The notes below the pieces were generated by a model. That model worked only from the letters and a program-made list of their open reading frames with translations, was not told the origin of the DNA and ran no database searches. Positions 10,919-22,860 of a stretch of 64,000 nt of DNA are shown piece by piece. Position numbers and translations under genes: made by a program. Each line of letters begins with the position of its first letter. The stretch's first letter is position 1. The stretch comes from Saxidomus purpurata. Taxonomy: Eukaryota; Mollusca; Bivalvia; Venerida; Veneridae. Location: positions 24,106,498 through 24,170,497 of the forward strand of contig JAFMSR010000018.1 in assembly GCA_022818135.1 (NCBI GenBank), in the 5' to 3' direction.

Positions 10919-11578
10919 CTGAAAGGATAAAGAAACGCAGGGTAACAATATATGCAACAATTTTTTAATGCTTGGCCTAAAATTATGAAAATCGATCAGA
11001 AGATTATCTTGGTCATTTGTCACTCAAACCGGTGCCTAAAGTCACTCAACCGTGTATTGCACCAAGTGATAAAAAGCAAAAAACACGTGCAGAATAATGA
11101 TGACAAGTTCGTCAAAACATCTGGTCATACCACTTGATACTCTTGAGGTATACATATCGCTTTCCCATATTTACATTAAATTTGAAGCTCTTGCAATCAT
11201 GGTACGGCTGACAGAAGTTCAGAGGGGTCAGGCTATTGCATTGCTAATGCAAGGTCAGAGGCAACAACAACGGTTGCTATGCAGTCCAGTGTTAATGTTT
11301 CCACCATAGAACGTCTTGTCCGTCGTTTTAGAGAAACTGGAAGGGTTTCCGACCGACCTCGATCGGGACCAGTCAGTTGATTTCACTTTGCGATATTGGG
11401 GGTTACCATCAAATGTGCTTCAATTGCTAATGAATTATTGATCAAAATCTAATGACATTTTGGTAATTTGTTGATTAAAGATGTTTTTTTTAGACTTATA
11501 TAAAATATTGTACATATTATCAAACACATCACTTTAAATCACCTCAAATGTTTATCCTGCGTTTCTTTATCCTTTTAG
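10919..11578 (+). mobile_element. Tc1/mariner-type transposon derivative, 660 bp, TA target duplication
   Basis: The ends are CTGAAAGGATAAAGAAACGC and, inverted on the right, CTAAAAGGATAAAGAAACGC, each followed by AGG. Both are flanked by TA (10917-10918 and 11579-11580). Inside is the 5' part of a transposase; the catalytic DDE/D domain is deleted. This is a non-autonomous internal-deletion derivative. Confidence 0.85.
11199..11380 (+). pseudogene. Tc1-like transposase N-terminus (HTH), frameshifted
   Basis: Begins MVRLTEVQRGQAIALLMQGQ, the start of the paired-type helix-turn-helix that binds transposon ends in Tc1-like transposases. Near 11265 the coding signal moves to another frame reading AMQSSVNVSTIERLVRRF and then RETGRVSDRPRSGP, the second helix region and the basic linker. 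A stop follows at once. About 60 residues remain of an expected 340 or so, and no DDE/D residue is left. Confidence 0.8.
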
Positions 11579-11588
11579 TATAGTTAAT

Positions 11589-11910
11589 TGCTACTGCAAC
11601 TGCTAAACTACTGCTACTGCTAAGCTACTGCTACTGTTAAGCTACTGCTACTGCTGTGCTACTGCTACTGCTAAGCTTCTGCTACTGTTAAGCTACTGCT
11701 ACTGCTCAGCTACTGCTACTGCTCAGCTACTGCTACTGTTAAGCTACTGCTACTGCTATGCTACTGCTACTGATCAGCTACTGCTAAGCTACTGCTACTG
11801 CTACTGCTGAGCTATTGCTACTACTGCTACTGCAAACTTCACGTTTTATAATTTTTGCTACTGCTAAGGTACTGCTACTGCTAAGCTGCTGCCACTGCTC
11901 ACCTACTGCT
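11589..11910. repeat. TACTGC/AAGC microsatellite array
   Basis: An imperfect array of CTACTGCTACTGCTAAGCTA-type units. It is interrupted at 11911 by a 1.4-kb insertion and resumes at 13288. The same family occurs inverted at 48566-48780 and direct at 49187-49760. Confidence 0.9.
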
Positions 11911-13287
11911 TTGATTTGATTTGATAGGAATTTTATCAAGGTCCGTCCCAAAGAGCAAGTGTGTTAGCTTAATAGCGGGATGAAACCCCGGCATGTCTCC
12001 CGTCATGCCTAAAAATCAAAATTTTGATGCCGAAAGAAGGAGAAATTTACCTGACGGCAATTTCCAGTCAGTATCAGCTAGCTTTCCTGGTGAGATATCC
12101 GAGAACAGTTGACAGCAAGCACTCTGGTGGTAGTGATTAACTCAGGCCTCGGCCACGGCCGCATCGCATACAAGGCCTACTGGTATCTCTCTGCTTAACC
12201 GTACGAACGCCCCACTACGGGTGCTTAAGGCACCGGGTGCCATTTCGTACGTTTCAGCACAGTGCCGAAATCGGGTCGGTGAACCCTCATCCGGCACTGC
12301 TGAGAGACAGTCAGTACTCAGTCTGAACCAGTGGTCACAGCCAAAACTAGTCGTCTGTGCCCATCAGCCCAGCGCTGAAGCTCATCCTCAAGAGGCCCCA
12401 TCTCACAGCAGGTTCTCTGGTAGTCTTCTCACGACAGAAGTTCGCTGTCTAACAGTGACCGAGACGAATTTCTCAAGAGACGAAGCATGCATGTCTCCCA
12501 CATGCTGAGAACCCCTCACGATCACTGCCGAGAGACTGGGGTGAGTACACCGACGGCAAAACTCACCCAGGTGGCCAAAAAAACACAAATAGGCGTAATT
12601 TGACTCCACCAATGTGAGTGGGCCTACTATCAAAAATAGGTTAGTAGGTCACCACTCACTCCAGAGTTCCCTTTCCTGGGAGGGCCTACTAACAAAAAAG
12701 GTTAGCAAGCTCACCACCCATTCCAGGTTTCCTGCTGCATGATGCGATATCCGAGCTGCCCCACACATGATGCGACTCTGTAGCCTAATCATTGAGAATA
12801 GGGGTACCAGCCCCTGCCATCAGGCTTCCCAGAGCACAAGCTGTCAGTCGCTCAATCGTCCTTCTCCCCAGTTCCACTGGCTAAAGAGAAATTTAGAGTC
12901 CCAAAAGTAGGTCACCCACGCGGCCAATTCCGACCTACATGTGAGTGACCCTGTCCGAACGTGGCAAGAAAGGTTGCCTCCCCCCAGCACAAACACTGTA
13001 AGGAGGGCTTCTGTCTGTAGATCCGCCTGTCGCCATCCTGCTGTTGGAGTGATGTTCCCCTGTCACCCGGCATACGTCACCGGCACACAGGGATTCTTGA
13101 AGTGCAGAGGTGGACATCTCATCCCGGAGGTCTTCTTCTGTGGTGTGCGTTCAAACAACAAACGGCTCTTGTTAGAGTCACCCCCTCGTCGTTAGCCAGG
13201 GCCCCGACAGTTACAAGACCTAAGTCAAGCAAAAGCCGAGACCAAGTGCCTGCTCCGCGACGTGCACGCCACGAGGGACAGAGAGCA
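11911..13287 (-). mobile_element. GC-rich retroposed insertion with 14-bp direct repeats
   Basis: The 14-mer GCTCACCTACTGCT occurs at 11897-11910 and again at 13288-13301, directly flanking 1,377 bp that is clearly richer in G+C than its surroundings. On the minus strand the insert ends in TATCAAATCAAATCAA, a short tandem 3' tail of the kind left by non-LTR retrotransposition. Long target duplications and a simple-repeat tail suggest a retroposon read on the minus strand. The frames inside (12221-12633, 12935-13365) show no domain I recognise. It could be a 5'-truncated LINE 3' untranslated region, a long SINE or a retrocopied non-coding RNA. Part of the 14-mer is array sequence, so some of the match may be chance. 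Confidence 0.5.
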
Positions 13288-13370
13288 GCTCACCTACTGC
13301 TACTGCCAGCTTCACGTTTTATAGTTTTGCTACTGCTCACTGCTACTGTTCACTGCTACTGCTAACTTCA
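13288..13370. repeat. TACTGC array, continuation
   Basis: Resumes the array broken at 11910. It contains CCAGCTTCACGTTTTATAG, which is shared (inverted) with 48566-48585. Confidence 0.8.
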
Positions 13371-13380
13371 TACCGAATTT

Positions 13381-14339
13381 TATTTGTTTGGGTACCAAAC
13401 AAACATACTTACCGTTTTCCGATGCCTACTATTTAAGTACCAAACCTGAAGGTGGCTCCGGCACGTCAGTCAGCATATAATCCCAAATTATGATTCCTCA
13501 TTTTAAACCATATGGCCATTGCAGACATGAAAGTTGTATTGTTTGAATATATAATGTTATAAACTCATGCAGCATCAGCTAAATTTGTAAATATAACTAA
13601 AGTAAACTGTTTCCGAATAAGAACCGCGGATGTATTTCATTTTACAATGATGCGCAAAAATAAGGGACGATTTACTATATATATATACACCCTATAGAAA
13701 TAGTTCGGATTTCTTAACCCGCCGGCCATTTCTTAAACCTTATGTGGAAAGAAAACATATGTTTTGGAGTTTCTGTGACAAGACTTGTCTAAACCTGATC
13801 GTCATTTTAAAGAATGAAATATTTTGAAAAAAAAACCAACCAGGAATATTTACGCGCATGTTTACACATTCTCTTTTTGCGAATATATCATCCATTCATA
13901 AATTTTATTCAATGCGCGGCAAGGAACGCAATTATAACTTTCCTTATTGCTGATATGTTTATTCTGCGGACCTGGCGCGAGCTAGTCTGCGTTCCTACAT
14001 GTATTAGAAATACGCGTGTGCAACTTTAGCAGAAAACAAGTGTTAGGATACGTTAATGTCGCTGTTTAAACGATTTGTTATATTAAATAAGTGGTGATTG
14101 TTTTAAGTAGAAGACAATTTACCCTATATTCGACTGTAGGCCTCGTTATCTTGAAACGCATCAAACAGAGACAATTCGATCATAAATACGATTTATAACT
14201 GTTGCATTCTGTTCATATATTATTACCATCTGGTATAGCCTTCACTAATGAAGATTACAGACTGAAAAAGCCGTCACAACAAAACAAAGGACACACATTT
14301 TGAATACACAAACAAATCCAGCGTCTTCAGCGCTTTGAT
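13381..14339 (+). mobile_element. Helentron-like non-autonomous element, family F5, copy 1
   Basis: Matches 44014-44858 along its length. The 5' end TATTTGTTTGGGTACCAAAC is a foldback. Near the 3' end ACACAAACAAAT is the inverse of the 5' end; it is followed by hairpin AGCGTCTTCAGCGCT and TTGAT. The frame at 13814-14029 is broken by indels in the other copy, so it is not a conserved protein. No replication protein is encoded. Confidence 0.65.
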
Positions 14340-14389
14340 ATAGATGTGGTGATGATATTATTTAAAGTGTTGATAGTTATACCTAATAG

Positions 14390-15420
14390 TATCTCGGTTT
14401 GTTATTACATGAACATTTGGATTGGAGTAAGACTGCGAAAATAGTTGCTCAGAGTGCAAGCCGTGCACTAGGCCTTGTGATTGCAAAGTGTAGGTCAGTT
14501 GGTGGAGTACCATTTGATGTCTATACAAAACTCTTTGATTCGGCTGTTTGGCCAGTAATGGAATATGATATTGCAATTTATGGGAACAAAACTTTCGCAT
14601 GCATTAATGCAGTATTTTATAGGGCAATGAGATTTGTTCTTGGTGTGGGAAAGTACACCTCTAATGCTGAATTCATTGGAGAAATGGGTTGGCAACCAAT
14701 GAAAGTCAGACAGTGGAAGTCAATTAGTAACTTTTGGTGTAGACTGTCAAATCTTGACAAGTCTCGGCTTAATAAACAACTTGCACTCTGGACAACTATG
14801 TAGGAATTTACTCGAACATGGCACTGTCAAATAAACAACCCAGTCGGTATCTATGGTAGAGGTAATAATAAGCTGCGTACTTACCGCACTTTTAAGTCTG
14901 AATTTGAAGTAGAAAATGACTGTAAAATTATTTTACCTCCTCGACACAGAAGTGCAATGTGTAAATTCAGATGTGGGATATCTCCTATAAGGATAGAAAC
15001 GGAAAGGTATGAGAACCTACCAGTTTTAGAAAGAGTCTGCCCATTTTGTATAAATAAGCCTGTGGAAAATGAGGCACATGTACTTTTAGAATGTGATGTA
15101 TGTGATAATTATACGGAATTTACTGTATTGGATTAACTAATCAATAATCCTATGATAAAATATTTTACGGGTACATTGTATCATAATAGGTGTATTTATC
15201 TTAGTCAGTGATATTTTAATATATCCTTTAATCTGTGATAATATAATATATTTAGTGTCATGATTTTTAAATGTAGATCATATGTGTAAATTATATTAGA
15301 CTGTCTCTCATAATTCTTTTAAGAATGGCATATATGTTAAACCGTATTTCTATAGTATAATGAAATGTATTTGTATGTAACATGTATGGTGAGACGTAAA
15401 TAAACTATATAACTAACTAG
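14390..15420 (+). pseudogene. 5'-truncated LINE: reverse transcriptase thumb, C-terminal zinc motif and 3' UTR
   Basis: Coding homology begins abruptly at 14390 with YLGLLLHEHLDWSKTAK. It continues through FDSAVWPVMEYDIAIYG and RAMRFVLGVGKYTSNAE, the thumb/connection region after the reverse transcriptase palm. A stop at 14803 interrupts it. Downstream sequence still reads RHRSAMCKFRCGISPIRIE and CPFCINKPVENEAHVLLEC, a Cys/His motif usual at the C-terminus of this LINE group. About 280 bp of 3' UTR follow and end at AATAAACTATATAACTAACT (15398-15417). The catalytic palm and endonuclease are missing, as in an ordinary 5'-truncated LINE insertion. Confidence 0.85.
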
Positions 15421-15544
15421 CACTGAAAGTGGATTACTTCAAATAAACTATCGAAAATGAATACTATTTGCGGACAAACTATTGAGTTCAGATCATGTTG
15501 CTAAGGTTTTCCAGAATGTTTAAAAAGAACGAATTATTTCAAAA

Positions 15545-15860
15545 CATAACTATCTTTAAAAAGATGGTCGGCTCAATTTTTAGAATTTAAACGCGATTTG
15601 TAGCTAAATTTTATAACAATTTTTTTTTCAGTCAGAAGGCGCCATATGTCACAGGGTGAAAAAAGGAGAACCTTGACAGGGACTCGAAACCATGGCTATT
15701 CGCTTCCATATATGTTAGACCGGCTCTCCCGACTGAGTTAATTTCTGTCTCCAATAGTAATTAAATATCTACAGTGACATGTGCATTCGGAAAACAAAAA
15801 CTTAATCGGATTCCTTGTTTTTCTTATCAAATATGTTACTCGAATTATTGACCGTGAAAG
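15545..15860. repeat. SINE-bearing repeat, copy 1 (tRNA-like part 15671-15741, minus)
   Basis: Matches 28765-29069. Shared landmarks are CAGTCAGAAGGCGCCA, then GACCTTGAC/CTTGACAGG, CTCCAATAGTAATTAAATAT and GACATGTG. On the minus strand GGTTTCGAGTCCC (B box) and CAGTCGGGAGAGCCGG (A-box region) suggest a tRNA-derived head. Confidence 0.65.
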
Positions 15861-16600
15861 AATAAATACTTTACACATATATTACGTTGATATAATATGA
15901 ATTATTTACGTACTAAAACTATAAACCTTAAAACGCAAGAGTATTTTATTGACTATTCTCATTCGGTATTATCCAATTAGAAGATGTCTTACAGCGTAAA
16001 TTTCTCATCTCAAAAAAAATGTTGTACATTCTCCTTATCATTTCATTGATGGTTGAAAAGTTTCAAACTTCCGGTCAAGAGCAAGATTAATACGGCTGCG
16101 TCGAAAAAAAAATTTCAACTGGCAACGGAGTACTGATTTCTCCTTTGCCTGCGACTAATTGAAGATTTCAGTCGACGAGTTTTGTGTATAAACAATTTTT
16201 CTTTGCAGACAAACAAAATGACGAAATACAACCACGTGTCTGTCTCATTTCGCTGCGGGAGTTGCTTTGTAAATTATGATGTGGTGTTTTATCATGTCGT
16301 TTGGCAAAAGTAGGTAAATTACTGAAAGAAAAGATACACACATTCAAGTATTTTTGACAGAAATTGGATTGGTTAACGTCTATTTAATTGACCCGTAAAT
16401 AGATGTCTGTAAAATACCGATAGAGTTGAGGTAAGAAATTCACACAAAAAAGCGCGTCTGATTATGCATTTTGACGTTAACTTCTCTCACGTGATTTACT
16501 TGTTTCAGGTAAATGAGGGTATGTGGAATTTATACGGTTGATAGTTCCAACAATATAACCTTTTTATGTACCCGAAGGGACTTCAGTTGATATATAAAAA
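15861..16600. other. About 740 bp without recognisable features
   Basis: AT-rich, no coding or repeat signal seen apart from scattered A/T runs. Confidence 0.4.
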
Positions 16601-16619
16601 TGCATTTGTTTGTCCGTCC

Positions 16620-17190
16620 GTACCAACTTCTTTTTCCGGAGCATAACTCCAAAAGAATAGAAGGGAATAACTTGAAACTTCATACAGTGATAGAGTACAA
16701 TGAGGAAAAGTGCAGTGCCTAAGAACTATTATTCTTCCTTGCCTACTTTTGAAATTTCTCCGCTTTGTTACATGTTATTTTCCGGAGGATACTCGAAAAG
16801 TACTGAACTCGAAAAGTACTGAAGGAAATTTCTTCAAATTGCATAACCATAACTATAACCCTATGTTGCCTTATTTTTTTTTTTTTTTTTTTTTTTGTCT
16901 CCTATTGATTTTTCATGTCCGGGGCATAAAACGAAAAGTACTTGAAGGGAATAACTTGAAACTTCATACAGTGATAGAGCACAGTGAGGAGAAATGCAGT
17001 GCCAAAGTACCATAACTCAGTCTTGCCTAATGTTTCAATTATCCCTCTTTCTTATATTTTCTCGCCGTGGGCATTACTCTAAAAGTACTAAAGGAAATTC
17101 CTTCAAATTACATATAATTAGAGAGGACACTCTAGGGGAGGTGCAGTGACTCAGAACCATAACCCTATGTTGCATTAATTTTGAATCTCA
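16620..17190. repeat. Diverged tandem units around TCCGGGGCATAA
   Basis: Motifs such as CCGGAGCATAACTCCAAAAG, GAAGGGAATAACTTGAAACT and TCATACAGTGATAGAG recur at roughly 250-300 bp intervals. A 23-nt T run lies at 16874-16896. Related units occur in the same orientation at 27110-27330, on the far side of the satellite arrays. Confidence 0.65.
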
Positions 17191-17198
17191 CTGAAGTT

Positions 17199-19330
17199 GG
17201 CGGCCTAGCGGCCTGAAGTTAGCGGCCTAGCGGCCTGGCGGCCTAGCGGCCTGAAGTTGGCCGCCTATGTATTTTTCAACTGAACACACAAAAGAGATAT
17301 TTGCAGATAACGGCCTACGGGCCTGAAGTTGGCGGCCTAGCGGCCTGGCGGCCTAGCGGCCTGAAGTTGGCGGCCTAGCGGCCTGAAGTTGGCGGCCTAG
17401 CGGCCTGAAATTGACGGCTTATGTATTTTTAACAAAAATCACTTACAAATTATGCCTTAAACCAATATAAAATATAAAAACTCAAATTAAAGCGCAACTG
17501 TACACAAAAAGACACTTAAAAAGTTACGCCTTGAATAAACAATCGAAGAAAAAAAACTCACTTAAAGCTCAACAGAACACACACACAAAATTTACAAAGT
17601 CGGTGGACTGGGAATTTTAACAAAAATTAACTTAGAAATAACGCCTTAAAACAAAAAAACTCACATTAATTTTCAGCTGAACACAAAAAAAAAGATATTT
17701 GCAGATAACGGCCTATCGGCCTGAAGTTTGCGGCCTGGCGGCCGAGCGGCCTGAAATTGGCGGCCTAGCGGCCTGAAGTTGGCGGCCTGGCGACCTAGCG
17801 GCCTGAAGTTGGCGGCCTGGCGGCCTGGCGGCCTAGCGGCCTGAAATTGACGGCTTATGTATTTTTAACAAACATCCCTTGCAAATTATGCCTTAAACCA
17901 ATATAAAATATAAAAACTCAAATTAAAGCTCAACTGTACACAAAAAGTCACTTAAAAAGTTATGCCTTGAATAAACAATCGAAGAAAAAAACTCATCTTA
18001 AGCTCTACAGAACACACACAAAAAATTTACAAAGTCTGTGGACTGGGAATTTTAACAAAAATTAACTTAGAAATAACGCCTTAAAACAAAAAAAAACTCA
18101 CATTAATTTTCAACTGAACACACAAGAAAAGATATGTGCAGATAACGGCCTATCGGCCTGAAGTTAGCGGCCTGGCGGCCTAGCGGCCTGAAGTTGGCGG
18201 CCTGGCGGCCTAGCGGCCTGAAGTTGGCGGCCTAGCGGCCCGGCGGCCTGAAATTGACGGCTTATGTATTTTTAACAAAGATCACTTACAAATTATGCCT
18301 TAAACCAATATCAAATATATAAAGTCAAATTAAAGCTCAACTGTACACAAAAAGTCACTTAAAAAGTTACGCCTTGAATAAACAATCGAAGACAATACTC
18401 ACTTAAAGCTCAACAGAACACACAGAAAAGATTTACAAAGTCGGTGTACTTGGAATTTTAACAAAAATTAACTTAGAAATAACGCCTTTAAACAAAAAAA
18501 ACTCACATTAAATGTCAACTGAACACACAAAAAAAGATATTTGCAGATAACGGCCTAGCGGCCTGAAGTTGGCGGCCTAGCGACCTGAAGTTGGCGGCCT
18601 GGCAGCCTAGCGGCCTGAAGTTGGCGGCCTAGCGGCCTGAAATTGACGGCCTTTGTATTTTTAACAAAAAAATCACTTTCAAATTATGCCTTAAACAAAT
18701 ATATATTATAAAAACTCAATTATAGCTCAGCTGTACACAATAAGTCACTTACAAAGTTATGCCTTGAATAAACAATCGAAGACAAAAACTCACTTAAAGC
18801 TCAAAAGAACACACACAACAAATATACAGAGTCGGTGGACTGGGAAAATTTTACAAAAATGACTACGAAATAACGCCATTAAACAAAAAACCTCATATTA
18901 ATTGACAACTGTACACGCAAAAAAGTTATGTGTAGATAACGGCCTAGCGGCCTAAAGTTAGCGGCCCAGCGTCCTAGCGGCCTGAAGTTGGCGGCCTAGC
19001 GGCCTGAAGTTGGCGGCCTAGCGGCCAGGCGGCCTGAAATTGACGGCCTATGTAAATTTAACAAAAATGACTTTCAAATTATGCCTTAAACAAATATATA
19101 GTATAAAAACTCGAATTAAAGCTCAACTCTACACAGAAAGTCACTTAAAAATTACGCCTTGAATAAACAATCGAAGAAAAAAACTCACTTAAAGCTCAAC
19201 AGAATACACACAAAAAATTTACAAAGTTTGTGGACTGGGAATTTTTATCAAAAATGACGCCTTTAAACAAAAAAAACTCACATTAATTGTCAACTGAATA
19301 CTGTACACAAAAAATGATATGTGCAGATAT
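17199..19330 (+). repeat. Higher-order satellite, GGCGGCCTAGC type, array 1
   Basis: Blocks of GGCGGCCTAGCGGCCTGAAG repeats, about 22 bp each, lie at about 17199-17420, 17708-17855, 18147-18262, 18551-18650 and 18940-19048. Each is followed by about 300-350 bp of conserved AT-rich spacer with landmarks AATTATGCCTTAAAC, AATAAACAATCGAAGA and GATAACGGCCTA. The higher-order period is about 400-500 bp. The array at 23912-27085 is the same satellite in inverted orientation. Confidence 0.9.
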
Positions 19331-19465
19331 CATTGAAAAAACATTTATTGATGAAATATAACACTGCTACAGCACGTATGTGTATCGTGTGAAAAATAAA
19401 TAAAATAAATAATAAAGTTGCATGCATGCAAACTATATGCATTACTTTGTTACAAAACTGGAATA

Positions 19466-19560
19466 CACTTAACCGATTTACAAACGCAAAGATTTCCCCT
19501 GTTGAACATTTTTATTCTATTGACGCTAGGGTTTTTATTTCTATTTAAGTCATTTTTGCG
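19466..19560. mobile_element. Decayed copy of the 128-bp TA-flanked MITE
   Basis: CAAACGCAAAGATTTCCCCT, then GTTGAACATTTTTATT, GACGCTAG and TTTATTTCTATTTAAGTCAT match the intact element at 60489-60616. The right inverted repeat is lost and the left is diverged. Confidence 0.75.
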
Positions 19561-19804
19561 ATGAATTATCGAAACTTTTACAAAAATTCTATTTTATATT
19601 GTTTGTTTTTTTTTGTTGTTGTGTATGAAATTTGAATAAATTTGAAACACGATAACACTGTTAAAAAAGATAGTTTGCCACTTTGCGTTTTTGTACCGGC
19701 TGAGTGTATTCAGAAGATAATACACAACATTGTAATTATTTTCATCATAATCAGTATGAAAAATGCTATGCGCTCATCTATTTACCTGAAAATATGTATC
19801 CGTA

Positions 19805-20840
19805 AAGTTGGTTTGCAGTTCGCAGTTCGCGATTCGAATCTCGAGCTGGCAACTAAGCAAATTTGGAACTGCCGACTAGTTTTATGTTCTCATGTTCGCG
19901 AATAAAATGAAGACTTGTTGCCAGTTCGCAGTTCGCGACTCGAATTGCGAATTGTAAACTTCAATCAAGTTCCCTGTTCTAAGTTCACGAATCGACTTGT
20001 TCCCAACTTGTGGTTCGAATTGTGATTGCAAACCATTCATCAGTTTTCTTTTAGAAAAGCGACTTGAATTGCGAACTGCGAACTACAGACTAGTGGCCAG
20101 TTCGGAGTTCGCGATTCGATTTGCGAACTGAAAACTAGTCTGCAGTTCGCAGTTCGAATCGCGAACTGCAAACTGATTTCTCACTGCTATACATTTACTA
20201 GTTTGTGATTCGGTTAGAGAATTGGGAATTGCCGCAAAACTACCAAGTTCTCAGTTCGCGGTTTGAATGAAGACTAGCTGCCAGTTCGCAGTGAGAAATC
20301 AGTTTGCAGTTCGCGATTCGTGCCGCGAAGTGCGAACTGGCAACTAATCTGTAGCTCGCAGTTCGCAACTCGCAATTCGAATCGCGTATTTATTTTCAGT
20401 TCGCCATTCGAATCGCGAACTGCGAACTGGCAAATAGTCTGCATTTTAACCGCTTATTCGGAATGACAACTAGATCGTAATTCGTATAGGAAACTGGTGA
20501 CTGGTTTGTATTTGCAATTCGTAATTCGAAATGCGAACTGCGAACTGGCAACTAGTTTGTAGTTTTCAATTCGAATCGCGAACTGTGAACTGGCAACTAG
20601 TCTGTAGTTTGCAGTTCACAATTCGAGATGATTCGAATCGCGAAAATCCGCTATTCTAATTGCAAACTGAGCAATTCGCTCCACTAGCTGGGAACTAGTC
20701 GAATCGCTAACTGAGGACTGGGAACTTGTCTGAAGTTTGCAATTCGTAATACGAGTCGCGATTTGTGAACTAGCAACTAGTCTTTTTTAACCATGAACTG
20801 ACAACTGGGAAATTGCGAACTGCGAACTGGCAACAAGTCT
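19805..20840. repeat. Degenerate array of self-complementary TTCGAA-type units
   Basis: Combinations of CAGTTCGCAGTTCGC, ATTCGAATCGC, GCGAACTGCGAACTGGCAAC and TAGTCTGCAG recur throughout. The unit contains both a motif and its inverse, so much of the kilobase can fold on itself on either strand. Unit order and length are irregular. No protein or RNA family is recognised. Confidence 0.85.
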
Positions 20841-21544
20841 TTATCAGTTTATCAGACTGAGAATTGAGAAATGAGACCTGGTAACTTTTCAATTACAAAT
20901 ACAAGAACTGCCTTTTACAAAAGCAGAAGCAATGATCTAGCATTTAAAGAATATAAATGCCATATGCGCTACGGACGGACAGACGGACGTACTCACCAAA
21001 CGGACTTGGTGATGTTATCCCTTTGATCTTTTTTATCTTTTTTAACCCACAATACAATTACTTAACCCAACAATACCATTTGTAATCCCTTAATGACGGA
21101 ATGGACTGAAACAACTTCAAAATGCTAAGTTGCACTCAAACCCTATCCCCCTAATGTCTACTAGGCATGTACGGACTGACGGACAGACGGACAAACTGAT
21201 CCCTATGTATCGCATTATCTCCGAAAGGGCGAATAAATAAAACTGCCGGTTGGTATGCGGAATTGTATCTTTGTTGTTGGCTACGCAGTGCAGGTTCGCC
21301 TATTGTATGACCCGGCACTATATAACCAACTTCATATATTTTTACATTTCAGTTTCAACTTTTTACCTTTCCAAAATCACACAAGAATATCCGAACTCCA
21401 TAAAAGATATAAATGGAATGAAAGTTCAAGATAGTTATTTATTTTAGCTCGTTTGTGAAGATTAGCTCTCAGCTTATCGAGTCTCTGTCTAGTCCGCTTC
21501 CTAGAAAAACCAGTACTGGTGTCATATGAGGAGGTACGGTCGTA
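20841..21544. other. About 700 bp, GACGGAC motifs only
   Basis: Contains ACGGACGGACAGACGGACG (about 20972-20990) and a second GACGGACAGACGGAC (about 21178), with flanks typical of bivalve dispersed repeats. No gene recognised. Confidence 0.45.
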
Positions 21545-21610
21545 CCCAAGTGGGGCTCGAACCTGCAACCTCCGGGATGAGCGGCAGACACCTTAACCTC
21601 TAACCACAAC
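21545..21610 (-). repeat. tRNA-derived SINE head
   Basis: On the minus strand TGGTTAGAGGTTAAGGTGTC (A-box region) is followed about 30 nt later by GCAGGTTCGAGCCCCACTTG (B box and 3' stem). It looks Ser/Leu-like but lacks a clean anticodon and variable arm. Treated as a SINE or relic. Confidence 0.55.
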
Positions 21611-22694
21611 TATTCACTTCACATCTGATATATATCAAATTCGGAGCCATGACGTTTTCACCACATAAAGGATTGTGTAAGCATTTGAATATCTGCAAGC
21701 ACATTTTTGTCAGCAGACGAAACATAAGTTTGAGCTAATTGAATTTTCGCGATACATTCAAAGAAGTATCACTGTCGCTCCTTATGTTACAATATTTATA
21801 TCATGCAATACATCTTCTGAAAGTGAAAATACAGCTCTGTTGCATTGGACAGTTTTAGATTCTATTTTAATCAACGAAAGAGTGTTGCGGGCCAAACCTT
21901 ACACTAGGAAAATCAACTTAAAAAAATACAGATGTAACATAAATTTCCATACATTAACATGAAAACAGACAAATGAAGAACAAAAAAAATAATTTACCGT
22001 ATATTGCACGTCTGACATGAACTACCGACGTCATGTACGTAAAACAAAATGACGGCAACAGAAATCTTTCAAATGCAGTTCAAATGTGAAATATGGATGT
22101 GTCGAAATTGAGGAAAACGGGACTATTGAACTTTTGCAAAACCTTAATTTATACGCTCCTTACTTTTTAACCCACGTCTATAATATTTCATACAATAACT
22201 TTTTTGTACTAATTCGGAATATGCGTCTTTTCGATCTTTCATTTCAATGCCAAACAAGTACTTAATTTTTTTCTGTGTCTAGTGAAAATATATTCCGTGC
22301 TGCGTGAAAAGAGTAACACTGAAACACTCTCAAGTTTCTGCCTTGATCCAATTTAAATGTAAGATTATTGTGTTATTTTTAAGAAAATGATTAAATTTTT
22401 TTCCTGAATCTCAAGATGTGTGTTTGAAAGAAGTCGATAAATATACATTTTGGAGCTATTTTTTTTCTTTGTCTAGGTAAAATGTCCCATATCGCATGTG
22501 TGTTACAGCGCATGTTTGTTGACGCTAACGGTAACGTCGATGTTAATACTATGCACACCACTTTTTCACGTTACAAAAGGAAAAAAATCGTTTACAAAAA
22601 ATCACATAAATACAATTTATACGGTACAAATTGGTCGGTGGTGATCACTTGCCGGGTTCGCAAAAGTACGTGTAGGAAAACAACGTGTTGACCT
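21611..22694. other. About 1.1 kb without recognisable features
   Basis: The 69-codon frame at 22482-22691 (MSHIACVLQRMFVDANGNVD...) has no domain I recognise and no homologous copy here. Confidence 0.4.
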
Positions 22695-22860
22695 ACACGG
22701 ATATCAAGACGTCATTTCTGTGATTTTTCGTATATTTTCACTACTTTTTACGAGGTTATACGATATAATAATTTCAGACTAATGTTTCGGTCAATACATA
22801 GTTTTGCGAACCTATACATAGTATATAATGGTAATAGAAATGACGTTCTGATATCCGTGT
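22695..22860. mobile_element. 166-bp MITE with about 24-bp terminal inverted repeats
   Basis: The left end ACACGGATATCAAGACGTCA and the inverted right end ACACGGATATCAGAACGTCA both continue into TTTCT. Internal sequence is non-coding. A clear target duplication was not found. Confidence 0.75.

Noticed and set aside
13814..14029. Similar proteins from 13814-14029 and 44458-44643
   Set aside because: The two copies differ by indels of 1 to 4 bases within the aligned part, so no frame is conserved; both lie in F5 elements.
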